This document shows positions 1-11,881 of a stretch of DNA of 64,000 nucleotides, piece by piece. The translations under genes and the position numbers were made by a program. The notes under the pieces are model-generated. The model saw only the letters and a list, made by a program, of their open reading frames with translations. It was not told the origin of the DNA and made no database searches. This DNA comes from Lumnitzera littorea (Eukaryota; Streptophyta; Magnoliopsida; Myrtales; Combretaceae): positions 7,466,839-7,530,838 of the forward strand of contig JAMXBB010000010.1 of the NCBI GenBank assembly GCA_024138015.1, read 5' to 3'. How positions within the stretch are numbered: position 1 is the stretch's first letter; every line of letters begins with the position of its first letter.

Positions 1-899
1 ATTGATAATATCGAGTTTCTTTCTGGAAGTAAAATGGAGATGTACTATTTCCATGCCTTGCATCTTAGGTAAGTTACCGTATAAATTCTAGACTTCCTAA
101 TCTTCCACATCTTTATAGTTCTTAAATTGATGTGGTTGCTAAAAAAATGAACAGTTGCTCTCGAATCTAACCACCATGTCCTCAACCTGACCCTATGATG
201 TGCCTAGCACAATTGATTGTTGGAGTTCTAAGCCAATACGACTCACGGATTTTAAAAACAAATGATTAACATGAAAAACCCTGATATGACCTGTGGAATA
301 TTCAAGTTAGGAATTACAAAAACCATTTATAAAGTATAAAAGATTGATAAGATTCAATATATGATAGCTAAAATTCCTTTCTCCATCGGAGAATAATATA
401 ACAGTGTTTTAAGAAGTAAAGGTCTTCGAATGCAAATGAAGAAAATTGGGTTTTTATACTAAGCTAAACCTAGTGGTATTTGGGTCATTAGTTACGAATA
501 TAAAACACGGAATAATAAAGAAAATAAGAGAGTGCGCTGGATTAAGGAAGGATCATCAGGCCGGTTCAATTCAAAGCCGCCATGCCAATTTGTCTCTGGT
601 CCTAAACTGGCAAGCCAATCCCCTAACATACCAGCAGGCCAGTGAATCCTATCTCCTAACGACCATTTTGTGCTCTAATACTGGATCACCATCATGCTGA
701 TCTAAATCCCTGTCGGCTGGTCGATCTCCTAATCTTCCTTTCTTCCACTTTTTCTTGTTTTCTCAATCTAGTTGCCCGCTACCTTGTTGATTTCGGGTAC
801 TTCTATTTGCTTCCCAGCTTGACAAACATGGATATGGAGCTCGATTCCTATCACCATAGTAGCCCTATTTAACCGGTTATCATAGCAATATGTGGCCCC
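1..899. other. Unassigned DNA downstream of copia gag relic
   Basis: On the minus strand this lies downstream of the copia gag relic, so protease or integrase remains would be expected. I could not recognise either. Short open frames exist but resemble no family I know. It may be decayed copia internal sequence or unrelated DNA. Confidence 0.3.
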
Positions 900-929
900 T
901 TGAATTCCTCAATAACCAAAACAACAAAT

Positions 930-1640
930 TCATTTTCTTCCACTATGTTTGTTGCATTACTTGAAGATTCTTTTCTAAGTTTCACGAGTTATGGCATTCC
1001 TTTGCATAGTGACCCTTTTTTAGCAAATTGTAACATTAGTATGACTTCTTATTTTCCGATTCCAATGTCCCTCACTTTCCTTTGTGATTCTTTCTTTCAA
1101 TATCTCCAACATAGTTTACTCCATAACTATTTGATAAATTCACGACGTTACGCTTTGGACACTCTTCCTTTATGGGACAAGTTGCTTACAATTTATTTAC
1201 AGTCAAATCCATTGCAATTTGCAATAGCTTCCTATTATAGCTGGTCATTCCAAGTTGAAGGCAATTTCGATATAACTGTCCCCACTTGAAGTGATGTAGA
1301 ATTAGACAATTAATAAGAACTTGTGGCATAAGAACTCGATTCACAATAGGGATGTTATTCAATATTTTGAATTCAAAATACTTCATCATAAGTAATTTAT
1401 CTGTACCTTATCTTTCTATGTAATATTTTTTTCCAAGGGATTTACAAATTTTCAAAGAGACTTGATCGACATGTAGAAATCGTAGAGAGTTTCAAAATTT
1501 TATCCAGTATGTGTCCCAGAAAATAGGAACAATATCTTGTCTCTCCAACCACCGGAATATGTCCCTCAAAATCTATCCAACCTGATGATATCTTGGCTCA
1601 TGACTCTCAAAGTAGCATTGTTTCGTTTGCCATCTTTATG
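930..1640 (-). pseudogene. Decayed Ty1/copia gag
   Basis: Remains of a Ty1/copia capsid (gag) gene, read on the minus strand across shifting frames. In gene order I see an N-terminal stretch ending in RLDRF and then WRDKILFLF (about 1540-1600), which fits the copia motif in which gag opens with a 'K/RLDGF..W..K..F' block. Next come a KYFEFK...PQVLINCL stretch (about 1320-1390), a KLPSTWND stretch (about 1240-1280; family motif 'KLP.SW.D') and a YNRKLLQ..MDLTVNKL stretch. Last is a zinc-knuckle relic (988-1034) reading CYNLLKKGHYAKEC, which keeps the first Cys, the His and the last Cys but has lost the second Cys. Several stops and at least two frame changes make it non-functional. In a living element the product coats the retrotransposon RNA. 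The order of motifs makes the family call fairly safe; the lineage is not resolved. Confidence 0.75.
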
Positions 1641-3599
1641 ACATAATTCTCTATGATTATTTGGAATTTTGGCACCAAGGGGAATGACAAATAAATAATC
1701 TATATATCTTAAAGGAATATAGGAGTCGATCTTCATATAGAAAATTACGTCTCTTACACAATGTTTATTAAAAGAATTTTATAACTAGTATTCTCCTTAG
1801 ATACAAGTGAATATAGGGAATTACTAGCATAAAGAATCTCTAAACCACACTTGAATACAGAGGAAAGTTAGTAATATTTTCAAAGACTGAGAAATTATAA
1901 TTCGTTTGGACCAACCGCAGCTTCCCTATTATTTTTTATTTCAGCTGGGTAAGCACATGGTCCGAACGCAGTCGCCTACTCATCTTCTCTTCATAGTACT
2001 GCAAAATGAGCTTCATTTGAATGAGCCCTGCAATTTTTATCTAGTTAACTTTGCCTTTCGAAACTTTATACGAACTTACATTTGTGTCCCTTTAGCTGGT
2101 TCGTACAACATTTGATACTTAGTTGATTTCCACAAGACCAAAAAGTAACTTTCCCTTACACAGTAAAATGCAAGATTTTTATTTGGCTCCATCTTCATAG
2201 TTCATCCAGATTTTTTTTGGGGGTAAGGTAGTCCACCAGATAATAGTTAGTGTACAAATAAAATACGCCATTCACCCAATAATACCATTTTTTTATTAGT
2301 TCAAAATAGAGAAAGATGAAGGAAGGAATCAAAGAATATACAATCATTTTCTCGGTTATATCAAACTTTAGCTTTTATAAATAATCAAATGTTCTCGTTA
2401 ACAATATATGAGGATTGACAATGATATACAGAATTTAGTTACATAAACCATATATATGTTTTCTATCTTTTCTTATTTTAATTTTGCATATATATGTTCT
2501 CACTCTTTTTAACTTATATATATGTTATGGAAAATATTAGTTAAGAGCTAACAATAAGCACGTAAAGAACCCGCTTTTCTCTCCTATTTCCCTAATCCTA
2601 ACATTTTCAGGTTGCTTTTTCTGCATATGCTTTACGTATCTATTTTTAGTGGCTAATTATGTTTCCGGATACATTAAAAAAAAAAAAAAAAAAGACATAA
2701 GGTTGAAAAAATAAATAAATATATATATGTAAAAATGCAGATGTGTTTTCAATAATTAATCCTCACAATTGTCATTAAACAATTCGGAACACCATTCCTT
2801 TGATTGCTTGAATAATGGCATGATCATTATCAATACTCTATGTACTAGCTGAATTTAATGGCAATAAGACTGTTAATCTTATTGGTATCTTTTTTATGTC
2901 TATTTAATCTTATATTTAGTAAGAATATAGTATAAAAAAATAGAAATATAATTCCATATATACCTCTTTTCTAAAATTAATTACCCAACAAATCTCCATA
3001 AAATTAAATTTATTTACCATTTATTTTATTTATATTTAAAAAATACCAATTAAAATAATAATCCCTAATGCATAAAATATAATTTTTAAAATCTTTTTTT
3101 AAAAGTACGTAAAATTTTATTTTTTAATTCTAATACGGTAATCACTACTTTTATCATAATTATAAAATAAAAACAAATAAAATATAAATAGAATAGTCTT
3201 TCAAATATCAGATTTCAAACAAAATTAAATTAAATATAAATAAGATATAGATAAAATAAAAAAAAATAATTCAAACAATAGACATTGTTTGAATTTGATT
3301 TGTCCACCATGCTTGGGAAAAGGCCAATTCGTGTGATAGCGACTCCAAAAAAGTTGGTGAAAGCCGAAAGGTAAGATGGCTGTTCAATAATTGGACTCTT
3401 CCTTGTACACCAATGACCTTTCTCTTTCTCAAAGTCTGGCCAACAATGCGCACGTTTTGGATCAAAATCCCAAGATTATGTTTGAACTTATGAATGGAGA
3501 GTTCTTCTTTTGGATATTTGCTTTGCATCTCGTAATTCTTTTTTTGCCGAGCCAAAACAACATATCTTATTTCATAATCATCATCCTGTATAATATCCG
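1641..3599. other. No gene recognised; AT-rich spacer with poly(A) run
   Basis: The left part may hold the 5' leader of the copia relic, but no LTR or primer-binding site was found. An 18-base A run lies at 2676-2693 and the DNA from 2900 to 3270 is extremely AT-rich. The right end (3271-3599) may include the 3' untranslated part of the minus-strand LINE; an open frame there (minus, 94 codons) has no recognisable domain. Confidence 0.4.
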
Positions 3600-3854
3600 A
3601 CCTCTAACTTGAATGGAAATCAACTAAAAGTAACTTCTAGAGATGGGATGTGAGGTTGCACCACCAGTTTATTGAATACATCCCTCTTGTATATGTAGAA
3701 GTTACCCAATTGGCTATTCTATTTGTTTTTTGTGGAACATAACTAAAATTAAAGACATCTAGACTCAAATAAACTAGGTCTTTTATTTGTTGGATCACTT
3801 AGGTCATGGCCTAATGAACACGAACTTTTGGATCTTTCAAAGCCTAAATGATAT

Positions 3855-6172
3855 TGTAAAACCCAAGTTTAATAATTAATAAATAAAAAGGGAATTAGAA
3901 AAATATAAAAATTTTATGAAATAAAAGACTTGGTATGACATGCAATTTAGTTTAAATAATAGGGACAAAAAGGTCCAAGGGAAAGTTTCAAAACCCCCTT
4001 TCCCAATACGTTGCTTAGGCCTCCCATTATTCCACAATCCAACTTACATTTTTTCTATTGCCAAACCAAAAAAACCCTTAAGAAAACTCTCAAGAAGGTT
4101 TCTAAGGCACGAATTTAGGGGATTTTGTGTGTTTCCAACGAAGCAAATGTAAGATTTCACAAAGGATTACGTGTAAGGGTAAGTTTTCTATGTTCTTTTT
4201 ATAAGATTTTTGTTTTCTTCAAGGATAGGCAATAAAAACTCAAAAGAATTCGTTTTTCTGCAAAGTTAGAGCTGTTAAGTTTTGTTATTTATCCTTTCTT
4301 GTGAAGAAATTTGAGAAACATGTATATTGGTAAGCCTTCCATCAAATCTTGTGAAACTCTTTAAATTTTTTTGAAGAATAGAGTGTGCAAACTATGAGAC
4401 CTCCTTGTGGCAGTGCTTAAAGGTGGTGTTTGCATCTAGGAAGCACAAAATTCATCAAGTTTTGTGTAAGTTGTTTAACCCTTACAGTTATTCGATTCCC
4501 TTAATTTCGTTGTTGATGCATTAAGATGGAATTAGTTTTTCTTAGGGTGGATTGAGGGTTTTTTTTTACAAACTTTAGGAATGGTTGGGATTGAACCTAG
4601 TTTGTGTAAAGGTTTTAGTGAATTGTTGAGGTTGCTAGTGTTAAGTTTAGAGCAAATTTCAAAGAAGAAAATCATATTTAAGGGGAACATAGCTAAAGAC
4701 TATGACCACGGTCATGATCATATTCCTCTTAGGAGGGTTTGTAATGTGTTGAGCGTAAAAGAAACAAGGAATTTTTTGTCAGAGAGGACCATAACTAAGT
4801 TTTACAGTCATGGTCCCACCTTGGCCATAGTCTTTACTATGCTTCAGAACGTAGACCACAACCACGGTATACAGCTGTAATCCCTGGTTGTGTACCTATG
4901 TTGTCTTGAGAACGTTCTTTCTCATCCAAAAACCATCCCAAATGAGTTTTTAAACAAGTTTCTTTTATCAAAATGTTTATAAAACTTCTTTCTTTTAAGG
5001 TTTGTTTCAAAGATTTTTGTAAAAACTTGAAGTCTTAGTGAAGGGTTAAGTGTAAGGGATGTATAGTGGCTTTAGAGATTGAGTTAGGAGTTAAATCACT
5101 TACTATTGTGTTATACTAGGTTGTAGAGCATCGAGAAAAGTATTGAACACTTTGTTAGACTTTACATGGATGTTGTCTCTGTATGTGTTAGGATAATAAA
5201 TTAACTAGACTTAGCTTAACTCAAACCTTAACTAAGTTTGCTGCATGTGTTTCACTTTGACCACTCACTGGTAGGGTCTAGTGATATTGGTGAGGCACCT
5301 AGTGATCTTTGGTCAAGAATATCCCAAGTGGAGTCCCACACTAAGAGGACTTAAGTAAATTTAGGTTAATGATCAGTTACTTGGGTGTTAGGAAGGACTC
5401 AACACCAATATCTATATAGTATTTATATTGCTTATTTTTAAAGGTCATTAGTAACCCTAAGTCTCAAAACGTTGAGGTTGTACAACTTGTGGACTTAATT
5501 AATAAAGACTAAAAATGCTTATTGTTGCATTTATTATCGTTATTCATGTGCGCTTGTACTTGTTACTTATATGTTCATGCGCATGTGTACAGTATCCTAT
5601 ATTAGGTGTTAGCTCACCCTTCAGAGAATTGTTATTTTTCAGTTGCAAATTCAGGATATGAGGACTATGGTGACTATTACGTAGATGATGCCAATTATGA
5701 TTACTTATATTATGATAAGGAGGATGACTACTACTATTTTGATGATGGAGTGGGATCCGTATAATTTAGATTCTAGGATTGAACTATTAGAGACACTCAA
5801 TAGATGTTTTATATTATACATGTTAGAGGCTTGTGTTAACTGTTTGGAGTCGCTTATGACTCTTGTTGTTCATGTTATTTAGGTTATCACTTGTTGGAGT
5901 TATGAGACTCTAGGTTATTTATCTTAAAGTTATTTCGTGTTTTAGGTTCATTCACTCATGATGGTAAGTTATTTACGATATTGTATGTAGAGGTAGAGTG
6001 GTCATTATTCCATTCCAATTTCAGATTTGTAGTTAATTGAATGTAAGTTAGCAAATATTTATGTTTATTGTAGGATATAGACAGGTACTAGGATCCTTGT
6101 TTGCCTTAGTGTATCTTCCTCTAGGGTTGACACGTGGTAAAACTGTAGCTTTTCAAGTTTCGGAGCATTACA
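3855..6172 (+). mobile_element. LTR-like unit A (probable solo LTR)
   Basis: A 2318-bp unit beginning TGTAAAACCCAAG and ending GGAGCATTACA, i.e. TG...CA like a plant LTR. It is flanked by near-identical 5-bp sequences (GATAT at 3850-3854, AATAT at 6173-6177). It splits the LINE RNase H domain, and removing it plus one copy of the 5 bp restores one reading frame across the junction, which supports both boundaries. It is clearly homologous along its length to unit B at 44679-46875: same start, a shared block at about 5210-5440, and a shared block near 5540-5760. No coding domain of a retrotransposon is inside, so a solo LTR is the simplest reading. The lineage is not identified; TG..ACCC starts are common among Ty3/gypsy LTRs. 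Confidence 0.8.
5654..5764 (+). other. Tyr/Asp-rich 36-codon frame conserved in LTR family A/B
   Basis: A short open stretch, very rich in Tyr, Asp and Glu, runs from GGA at 5654 to a TAA stop at 5762-5764. It starts GYEDYGDYY and contains YDYLYYDKEDDYYYFDDG. The same composition and the core YDYLY recur in unit B (about 46380-46490), where one frame shift is needed. There is no ATG in this frame at its start. It could be a decayed exon, a leader peptide or only a GAT/TAT-rich nucleotide repeat. Confidence 0.35.
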
Positions 6173-7953
6173 AATATTGAAACAATTTGACTCAATAATC
6201 ACTAATCTCCAGCCTTCTCTACATGCCATGTTGACTACTAACAAAATAGCTTTACCTTCTACCTCTTCAACTACCACACAAAAGCAACACCTTGCATACC
6301 TTAGAATCATCTAACCTTAGCTATCTCTTGCAATGACACTTATGGCTATACGCTCGTCTCTAGACTTTCACATACCATCCACGTTTAATTTCACTGTCAT
6401 CCTTCTCAGTCTATTTCATGAGCCACCGTTGACTTCACTTATCGTCAATTCTTCACAAATCTCACTATTTTTACTCAGTTCTTTGATGAAAGCCTTAGAT
6501 GTTATAATAACCCCATTAAGATCCACCTTTTCATCTTCGAAACGCACCCGACACCTCATCTTCCAAATGTTCCATGCTACAACACCTATAGCCACTTCAA
6601 GATTTAAGCTTTTCCTTCCATTCACTACTATAACCATATCAAACCACTCTAGAAACTTCAAATCTTTCTGGCCACTCTCACATCAAGACAATCGAACCAC
6701 ATAAGGGAAGCTTAATCATAGAACATTAGAGTGTGTTCTATTGTTTCAATTGCTCCACAAATCTTATACACAAGTGTAGGGGCTGTATGTCGTTTCTCCA
6801 AATTAGCTATTTTCAGTAAGGTATTTCTTCCTATTCTCCATAAAAACTGTTTGATCTTAGGGAGTAGATCTAATTTCCAAATTTCCTTCTATTATTCTTT
6901 TGAAATATTGTTTGGAGGGTTAGAAATTGATGATTTATTCAGCGTTTTTTCAAGTTTCAGATGGTGATATATTGACTTTACTATGAAACTTCCATGTCTA
7001 TTATAAGGCCAAATTATGGTGTCCTTCCGATTCGCTACCCCTAAAGGTATGTCTTTTATGCTCTCCACCTCCTTATCTTCCATTAGTTACTTTAGTTTCA
7101 ATACATCTCAATCCCTACCTGTGTTACTAATAAGATCTTTCACTTTCATCCCTTGTAACCTTGTACTGTCTTTCCTTCTAAGAGTATGAGTTTCCAATAA
7201 AGAGGTCCATTTATCAACTAAAACGCCATCCATTCATCTGTCCCGACTTTCCATAAGCCTCTCTAAAACATATATTTTTTACCTTACAAAACATTACTCC
7301 AAGCCCATGATGACTTTCCTCCTTAAGATGCTTCCTTAAAGTTACAACTAGGAAAGTGGATCCCTTTTAGTACTATTGCCAAGAGATTTGATGGGTTAGC
7401 CTCCACTCTCTAAGTAGTTTTAGTGAGTAATGCAAGATTAAAAATATGCAAATCCTTAAACCCCATTCCTTCATACTCCTTAGCTAAAGTCAATTTATCC
7501 CAACTATACCAACGAATTTTATGCTTGTCCTTTTATTGTCCCCAAAAGAAATTTGCTATTCTCGAATTAATCTCATTGCACCACTTCAAAGGATAGTTGA
7601 AACATGACATAGAATAATTAGGTATAAACATTACCACTAATTTGATAAGGATCTTATACCCCACTTCAATCAAGAGCCTTTGCTTCCACCCTTTAAGTTT
7701 CATTAGCACCTTTTCTTTAACAAACCTTAAGGCCTCATGCTTAGATTTACCCCACAATAAGAAGACTTAAGTACATTCTTAGATTATATGTTAAAGGGAT
7801 TCCCAATTGTTGACCAATATTCTTCTTCATATCCTTACTCGTGTTTCTACGTAAAAAAATACTAGATTTTTCAAAATTAATTCTTCGACACAAAGCATAA
7901 CAATAGGTTTCAATTATTTCCATCAATCTCCTTATCCACTCCTACCCTCGCTA

Positions 7954-7974
7954 CCCCCCCCCCCCCCCCCCCCC
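7954..7974. repeat. Homopolymer C run, 21 bases
   Basis: Twenty-one consecutive C on the plus strand (G on the LINE sense strand). It lies directly downstream of the FVDD box of the LINE reverse transcriptase, where coding sequence is expected. Such a run stands out in DNA this AT-rich. Confidence 0.95.
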
Positions 7975-10632
7975 GAAAGAAAAGAGAATCATCTACAAAA
8001 AAGAGATGAGACAAAATAAGACATGTAGTTTTAATCGTTAGTCCTGGCAAGGATCTATTCCAAACAAATAAGGTAATAAGAGGTTACCTTATCTTAAGCC
8101 CCTCCTAGGTCTAAAAGGTGAAACTCTCTTTCCATTTTAAAAGAATGTTAAAACTCACAGATGATCACACTCCATGACCTAATTCATCCACTTATTTTCA
8201 AAACCATATTTAATTAGAACTCTTCTCAAAAAAATCTTATTCAACCTAGTCATAAGCCTTGTTCATATCTATTTTTAGAGCACAAAACCCTCTTCTTCCT
8301 CTCATCTTATTCTTTAGGAAGTGAAATGCCTCACGAGCAATAATGATATTATGATGAATTATTCTTCTCGATAGAAAAGCACTTTGATTTTTAGAAATTA
8401 TTTTTCTTAAGAAAGGTTTTAGCCTATTGAGTATCATTTTTTAAATAACTTTATATAAGAAATTACACATACTTATGGGTCTAAATTGAGTCACTTTATT
8501 AGGGTTAGGACACTTTAGAATCAACACTAAATCAATAGAATTAAGAGAAGAATGAAAAGAACCTTTTGTAAAGAGGGATTTGACAACTTTTGTTATTACC
8601 CATGGTGGCTTAGAATCATTGATAAAATACTTCTAAAAAAATCATTTAGACTAGGAGCTTTAAGCCTACCAAGCTAGAAAACAACTTCCTTCACCTCCAT
8701 CTCATCAATATCAACACTTATCACAATGTTCATCTCATCACTAATCATCCTATCCACCCATTCCAAAATACATCATTATGCCTAACACCTGAAGAACCAA
8801 ATAGATCCTTATAATATGGGTTAAACTCCTAAATAATTAGCTCTTCATCTTCAATCTACTCTCCATGTGAGTTTTGCAACTTCAAGACCTTATTCTTATT
8901 CTACCTAATGATAGTAAAATAGTGAAAAAATATAGTATTCTTATCCCTAAAATTTAGCCAATTTTTAAGGTTCCTTTGGTACCAAAAACGTTATTTCTTT
9001 TCCCATAAATCATTAAGCACACCAAATAATCTTTCTTGTTCATCCGTATCTAGGCTACTTAGATTACTTTGCACATTTACAATCTCTTGCAAAGTTTTAT
9101 CTATTTGTTTTTTATTGTTTGGAAAATTCTTCTTACTCCACCCTTCAAGATTTTTTCTACACAATTCTAAATTCTACATAATCACGTCTATCAAACTGCC
9201 CTAGCTTAAGGTCTTTGCCAACTTTCATCCATCACTTTCTTACATTCATCCGAAACCAACCACATATTTTCAAATCTAAAAATCTTTTTTCCATTTCTAT
9301 CCTTAGCTACCAGCTGCAAGAAGATAGCCACATGATTTGAAGCTAAAATAGGGATATGTTTAACTTTGCAATCTAGGTAAGTCTCAATCCAAGCTATTGA
9401 GACAAGTCGTTTATCTATTATTTCCCTTACTAAAGCTCCTCCTTCTCTTTTAATTGTCCATGTGAATTTCGGACCCAACTATCCTAAGTTTTGTAATCAA
9501 GTTGCATCCACCATCTCTCCAAATACCCTCAACACTCTTTGCTCCACTCCTCTTTTGCCTTCTTTCTCATGTTCATGAAGTAATGCATTAAAATCTCCGA
9601 TGCATAGCCACTTCCTTCTTTGGCTTGAGAGCTTTTTAAGTTGATTCTATAATTCTTTCTTTTTTTAAAATTTGTTGATGATTGAATCTAAGAAATGTAA
9701 CCAACCCATCCCCATATGACCACTTCATTTTTTAGTTGATTGAAAAATCTAAATTAGGAAGTATTTCCATATCAACATACTCATTCCACCATAAAGACAA
9801 ACCACCCACTATGCCTATCCTTTTAACATAGTAACTTTCAATAAATATCAACCTCTCTAACATGCTTTTTTTTTGTTTTTTCTTTCTATTAAGAAAATAA
9901 CACAAGAATTAAACTTATTTATTAAGCCTTGGAGAGGATGAATTGTCTTGGGAGGCCTTATCTCTTGATAGTTCCAACATAAAAAACTTATGGGTCACTT
10001 GTGGATGTCGAAGGCTAGCCACCACTGCCCTTTAAGTTGCCATGCTATATAGAAACTTCAAACCACTCACTTTCAACACAAATTTCCTCTACAGTTGTTC
10101 TTACTTGGACCGTTGTTTATTTCATATTTCCTTTATTTTTATTATCTCCCCTTCGCATTGAACTTATCTTCCTAAGATCTTTCCCCCTTATTTCTCCATA
10201 GGATACAGTAGTTTGTAGGCCATCTAAGTTTATTACAAATTCCTTTTCTTCTTATAATCATAACTTTTTCATCAAAGGAACTTCTTCACGAATTGCTCTT
10301 TTCTTTTCAAGTTTAGGTTCTTCACAACTACTAAATGATCAACAAGATTCATCATTAAGGATAAAAGGGACTTCTTAACATCCATTGTTGTTAGATAAGG
10401 AAGGCACAAATTTAAGGGATCAAGTAATCTTAGGTAAGGTCTAATTTTTAATGTTTTGCTACTTGCATAGTCTAAAATAGGACTAAATCCAAAATCTGAA
10501 TTAGACACAACAGGATTATTCTTTAGATTTTCTGTATTTGATAACTTTTGGTTTTGCTGATTAGGGTTAAGGTATGTGTGTATCATGGCTGACATAAGTT
10601 CTAATGGATGAATAGGAGGTTTTTGGGAATCG

Positions 10633-11480
10633 GTGATTTCGTTGAAAGGTTTAAGGGATTATGTTTTTTTTTTTTTTTTTTTTTTAGTGGTTAGGTTGGA
10701 TGGTTTTGGTATGGTTTGTTCTTTAATGTTAGATATATTAAGATTTTTGTTTTCTTTTCGCACAAGAATTGAATCACAATCTTCCTCAACTAATTCCCAC
10801 TTCTTTACTACTGGAGATCTAAGACTAGGCCCCAACCACTCATCACCAGAACCTTCAAACTCACATGCTTTGCTAAGATGGCCCACTTTACCACAATTAA
10901 AACACCAATCATTTAGCCCTTCGTACTTCAGAAAGACCTTATACCTCCCACCTTTTCCATCATTTAACCACACATTTGATTTTAAAGGAGTATTTACAAA
11001 CATTTTTATTCTTATTCTCAAAAAAGCCTTGCATTCCCCTTTACTAGAAATTATTGGTTCAACTACGACAATCTCACCAATCTTCTTTCCTATTGAATTC
11101 GTGGCTTTGGTTGTCATATGATTTAAACATAATCCATAAATCTATACCCAAAAATAGGAGTACTAAGTGGAATATCTTCTAATTTCCAATCACCCTTCCA
11201 CTTTTCAACAACTAAGCGGTGACCCATTATCGACCATGGACATTCATATAACACTCACTTAAGATGGTTTCCTCTTATGAAACGTAGAAGAAACAAATTG
11301 GCATTAATATGCAAAGCATTAATTAACCTATAACTCTTCCAAGTACTTTTCATTACATTAATAGCAACTGTTTTGTTGATCACCTTATCTGTTACAATTT
11401 TTGTCACTGCTAATGTATCTTTTGTTTGAAATGCTTTATATCTACTATCTTCAATGAATACTTCAGCAACCTTTGGGTTA
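10633..11480 (-). pseudogene. LINE ORF1 relic with DUF4283-like domain and CCHC knuckle
   Basis: Remains of the nucleic-acid-binding protein of the LINE. The N-terminal part (11480 down to about 11140) reads KVAEVFIEDSRYKAF, VINKTVAINVMKSTW, NLFLLRFIRGN and, after one stop, PWSIMGHRLVVEKWKGDW. This is the pattern of the plant DUF4283 domain (…W…N.F.F.F…PW.I.G..L.LE.W). The next open frame (10659-11117) holds an intact knuckle CFNCGKVGHLSKAC at 10863-10904, then an acidic/charged linker. A 22-base T run on the plus strand (10664-10685) gives a Lys run at its end. The DUF4283 part and the knuckle are in different frames. A further minus-strand frame at 10272-10595 is probably the C-terminal linker of the same protein. 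Confidence 0.82.
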
Positions 11481-11489
11481 TCAGGAAAA

Positions 11490-11872
11490 GGAGAAAACTA
11501 TAACAGAGGGAATGAACGTTTATAGTTTAGTTCAAATAGAGAATCAACGTTTCATAAAGTTAAAATAAGAGATAAATGTTTCATAAAGTAGTTAAAATAA
11601 GAGATAAACGTTTCGAAAAGTTCAAATAAGTTATCAATGTTTCACAAAATAGTTCAAATGAAAGATTCATAATAGCACCACTTTGTGAAATATTAATTCC
11701 TTAGTTGAACCACTTTGTGAAATGTTAATCCCTTATTTGAACTTTTCGAAACGTTTATCCCTTATTTTAATCACTTTATAAAACATTCATCCCTTATTTG
11801 AACTTTTTAAAACGTTGATCCCTTATTTAAACTAAACCCTAAACGTTCATCCCCTCTACTGTAATTCTCCCT
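11490..11872. mobile_element. Foldback MITE made of two long inverted arms
   Basis: The whole 383 bp folds on itself: the left arm (about 11490-11670) is the reverse complement of the right arm (about 11690-11872), with the centre near 11680. Each arm is itself built from imperfect direct repeats of a motif like GGGATAAACGTTTCGAAAAG. Left end GGAGAAAACTATAACAGAGGG matches right end (reverse strand) AGGGAGAATTACAGTAGAGGG. Nine-base flanks TCAGGAAAA (11481-11489) and CAAGGAAAA (11873-11881) agree at 7 of 9 positions, which would fit a Mutator-type insertion. No coding sequence. Confidence 0.75.
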
Positions 11873-11881
11873 CAAGGAAAA

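Larger units (their letters stand above)
3630..9990 (-). pseudogene. LINE ORF2 relic: endonuclease, reverse transcriptase, RNase H
   Basis: Remains of the LINE enzyme that nicks target DNA and copies its RNA into it. Endonuclease: YYVKRIG.VGGLSLWWNEY (about 9760-9860), the catalytic-type motif IGDFN (9587-9601), GPKFTWT and a SNH triad where SDH is usual (9206-9478). Reverse transcriptase: NRLKPFLRKIIS.NQSAF and ALKIDMNKAYD (8246-8437), then a degraded RPRRGLR.G block (about 8090-8110) and FVDDSL at 7982-7999, the position of the usual (F/Y)ADD box. The RT C-terminus ends LKGWKQ...RIANFFWGQ (7533-7757). zf-RVT region: 6892-7083. RNase H: a WNIWKMR linker (6416-6661), then ACREGW...IESNC (about 6180-6260). 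The domain resumes across the inserted unit at 3854 and ends FSYVPQKTNRIANWV (about 3700-3760). A 21-base C run (7954-7974) follows the FVDD box. Many stops; not functional. Confidence 0.88.
3600..11480 (-). mobile_element. L1-type plant LINE, interrupted and dead
   Basis: Non-LTR retrotransposon read right to left. Recognisable parts in order are: ORF1 with a DUF4283-like domain and CCHC knuckle (11480-10633), then ORF2 with an AP-endonuclease (about 9950-9200), reverse transcriptase (about 8440-7530), a zf-RVT-like segment (7083-6892) and RNase H (about 6660-6173, continuing at 3854-3630). This is the standard order for plant L1 elements. An LTR-like unit (3855-6172) splits the RNase H domain. 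No terminal poly(A) or target duplication was identified, so the outer ends are approximate. Stops and frameshifts occur throughout. Confidence 0.88.

Noticed and set aside
900..1289. Plus-strand open frame of 129 codons
   Set aside because: Antisense of the copia gag relic; the minus strand reads recognisable gag motifs.
3271..3555. Minus-strand 94-codon gene, first taken for the RNase H C-terminus
   Set aside because: A much better RNase H ending was found at 3630-3760, upstream in LINE direction, so this frame is at most 3' untranslated sequence.
10633..11121. Plus-strand open frame of 162 codons
   Set aside because: It is the antisense shadow of the LINE ORF1, whose minus-strand reading has a CCHC knuckle; the Phe run comes from a T homopolymer.
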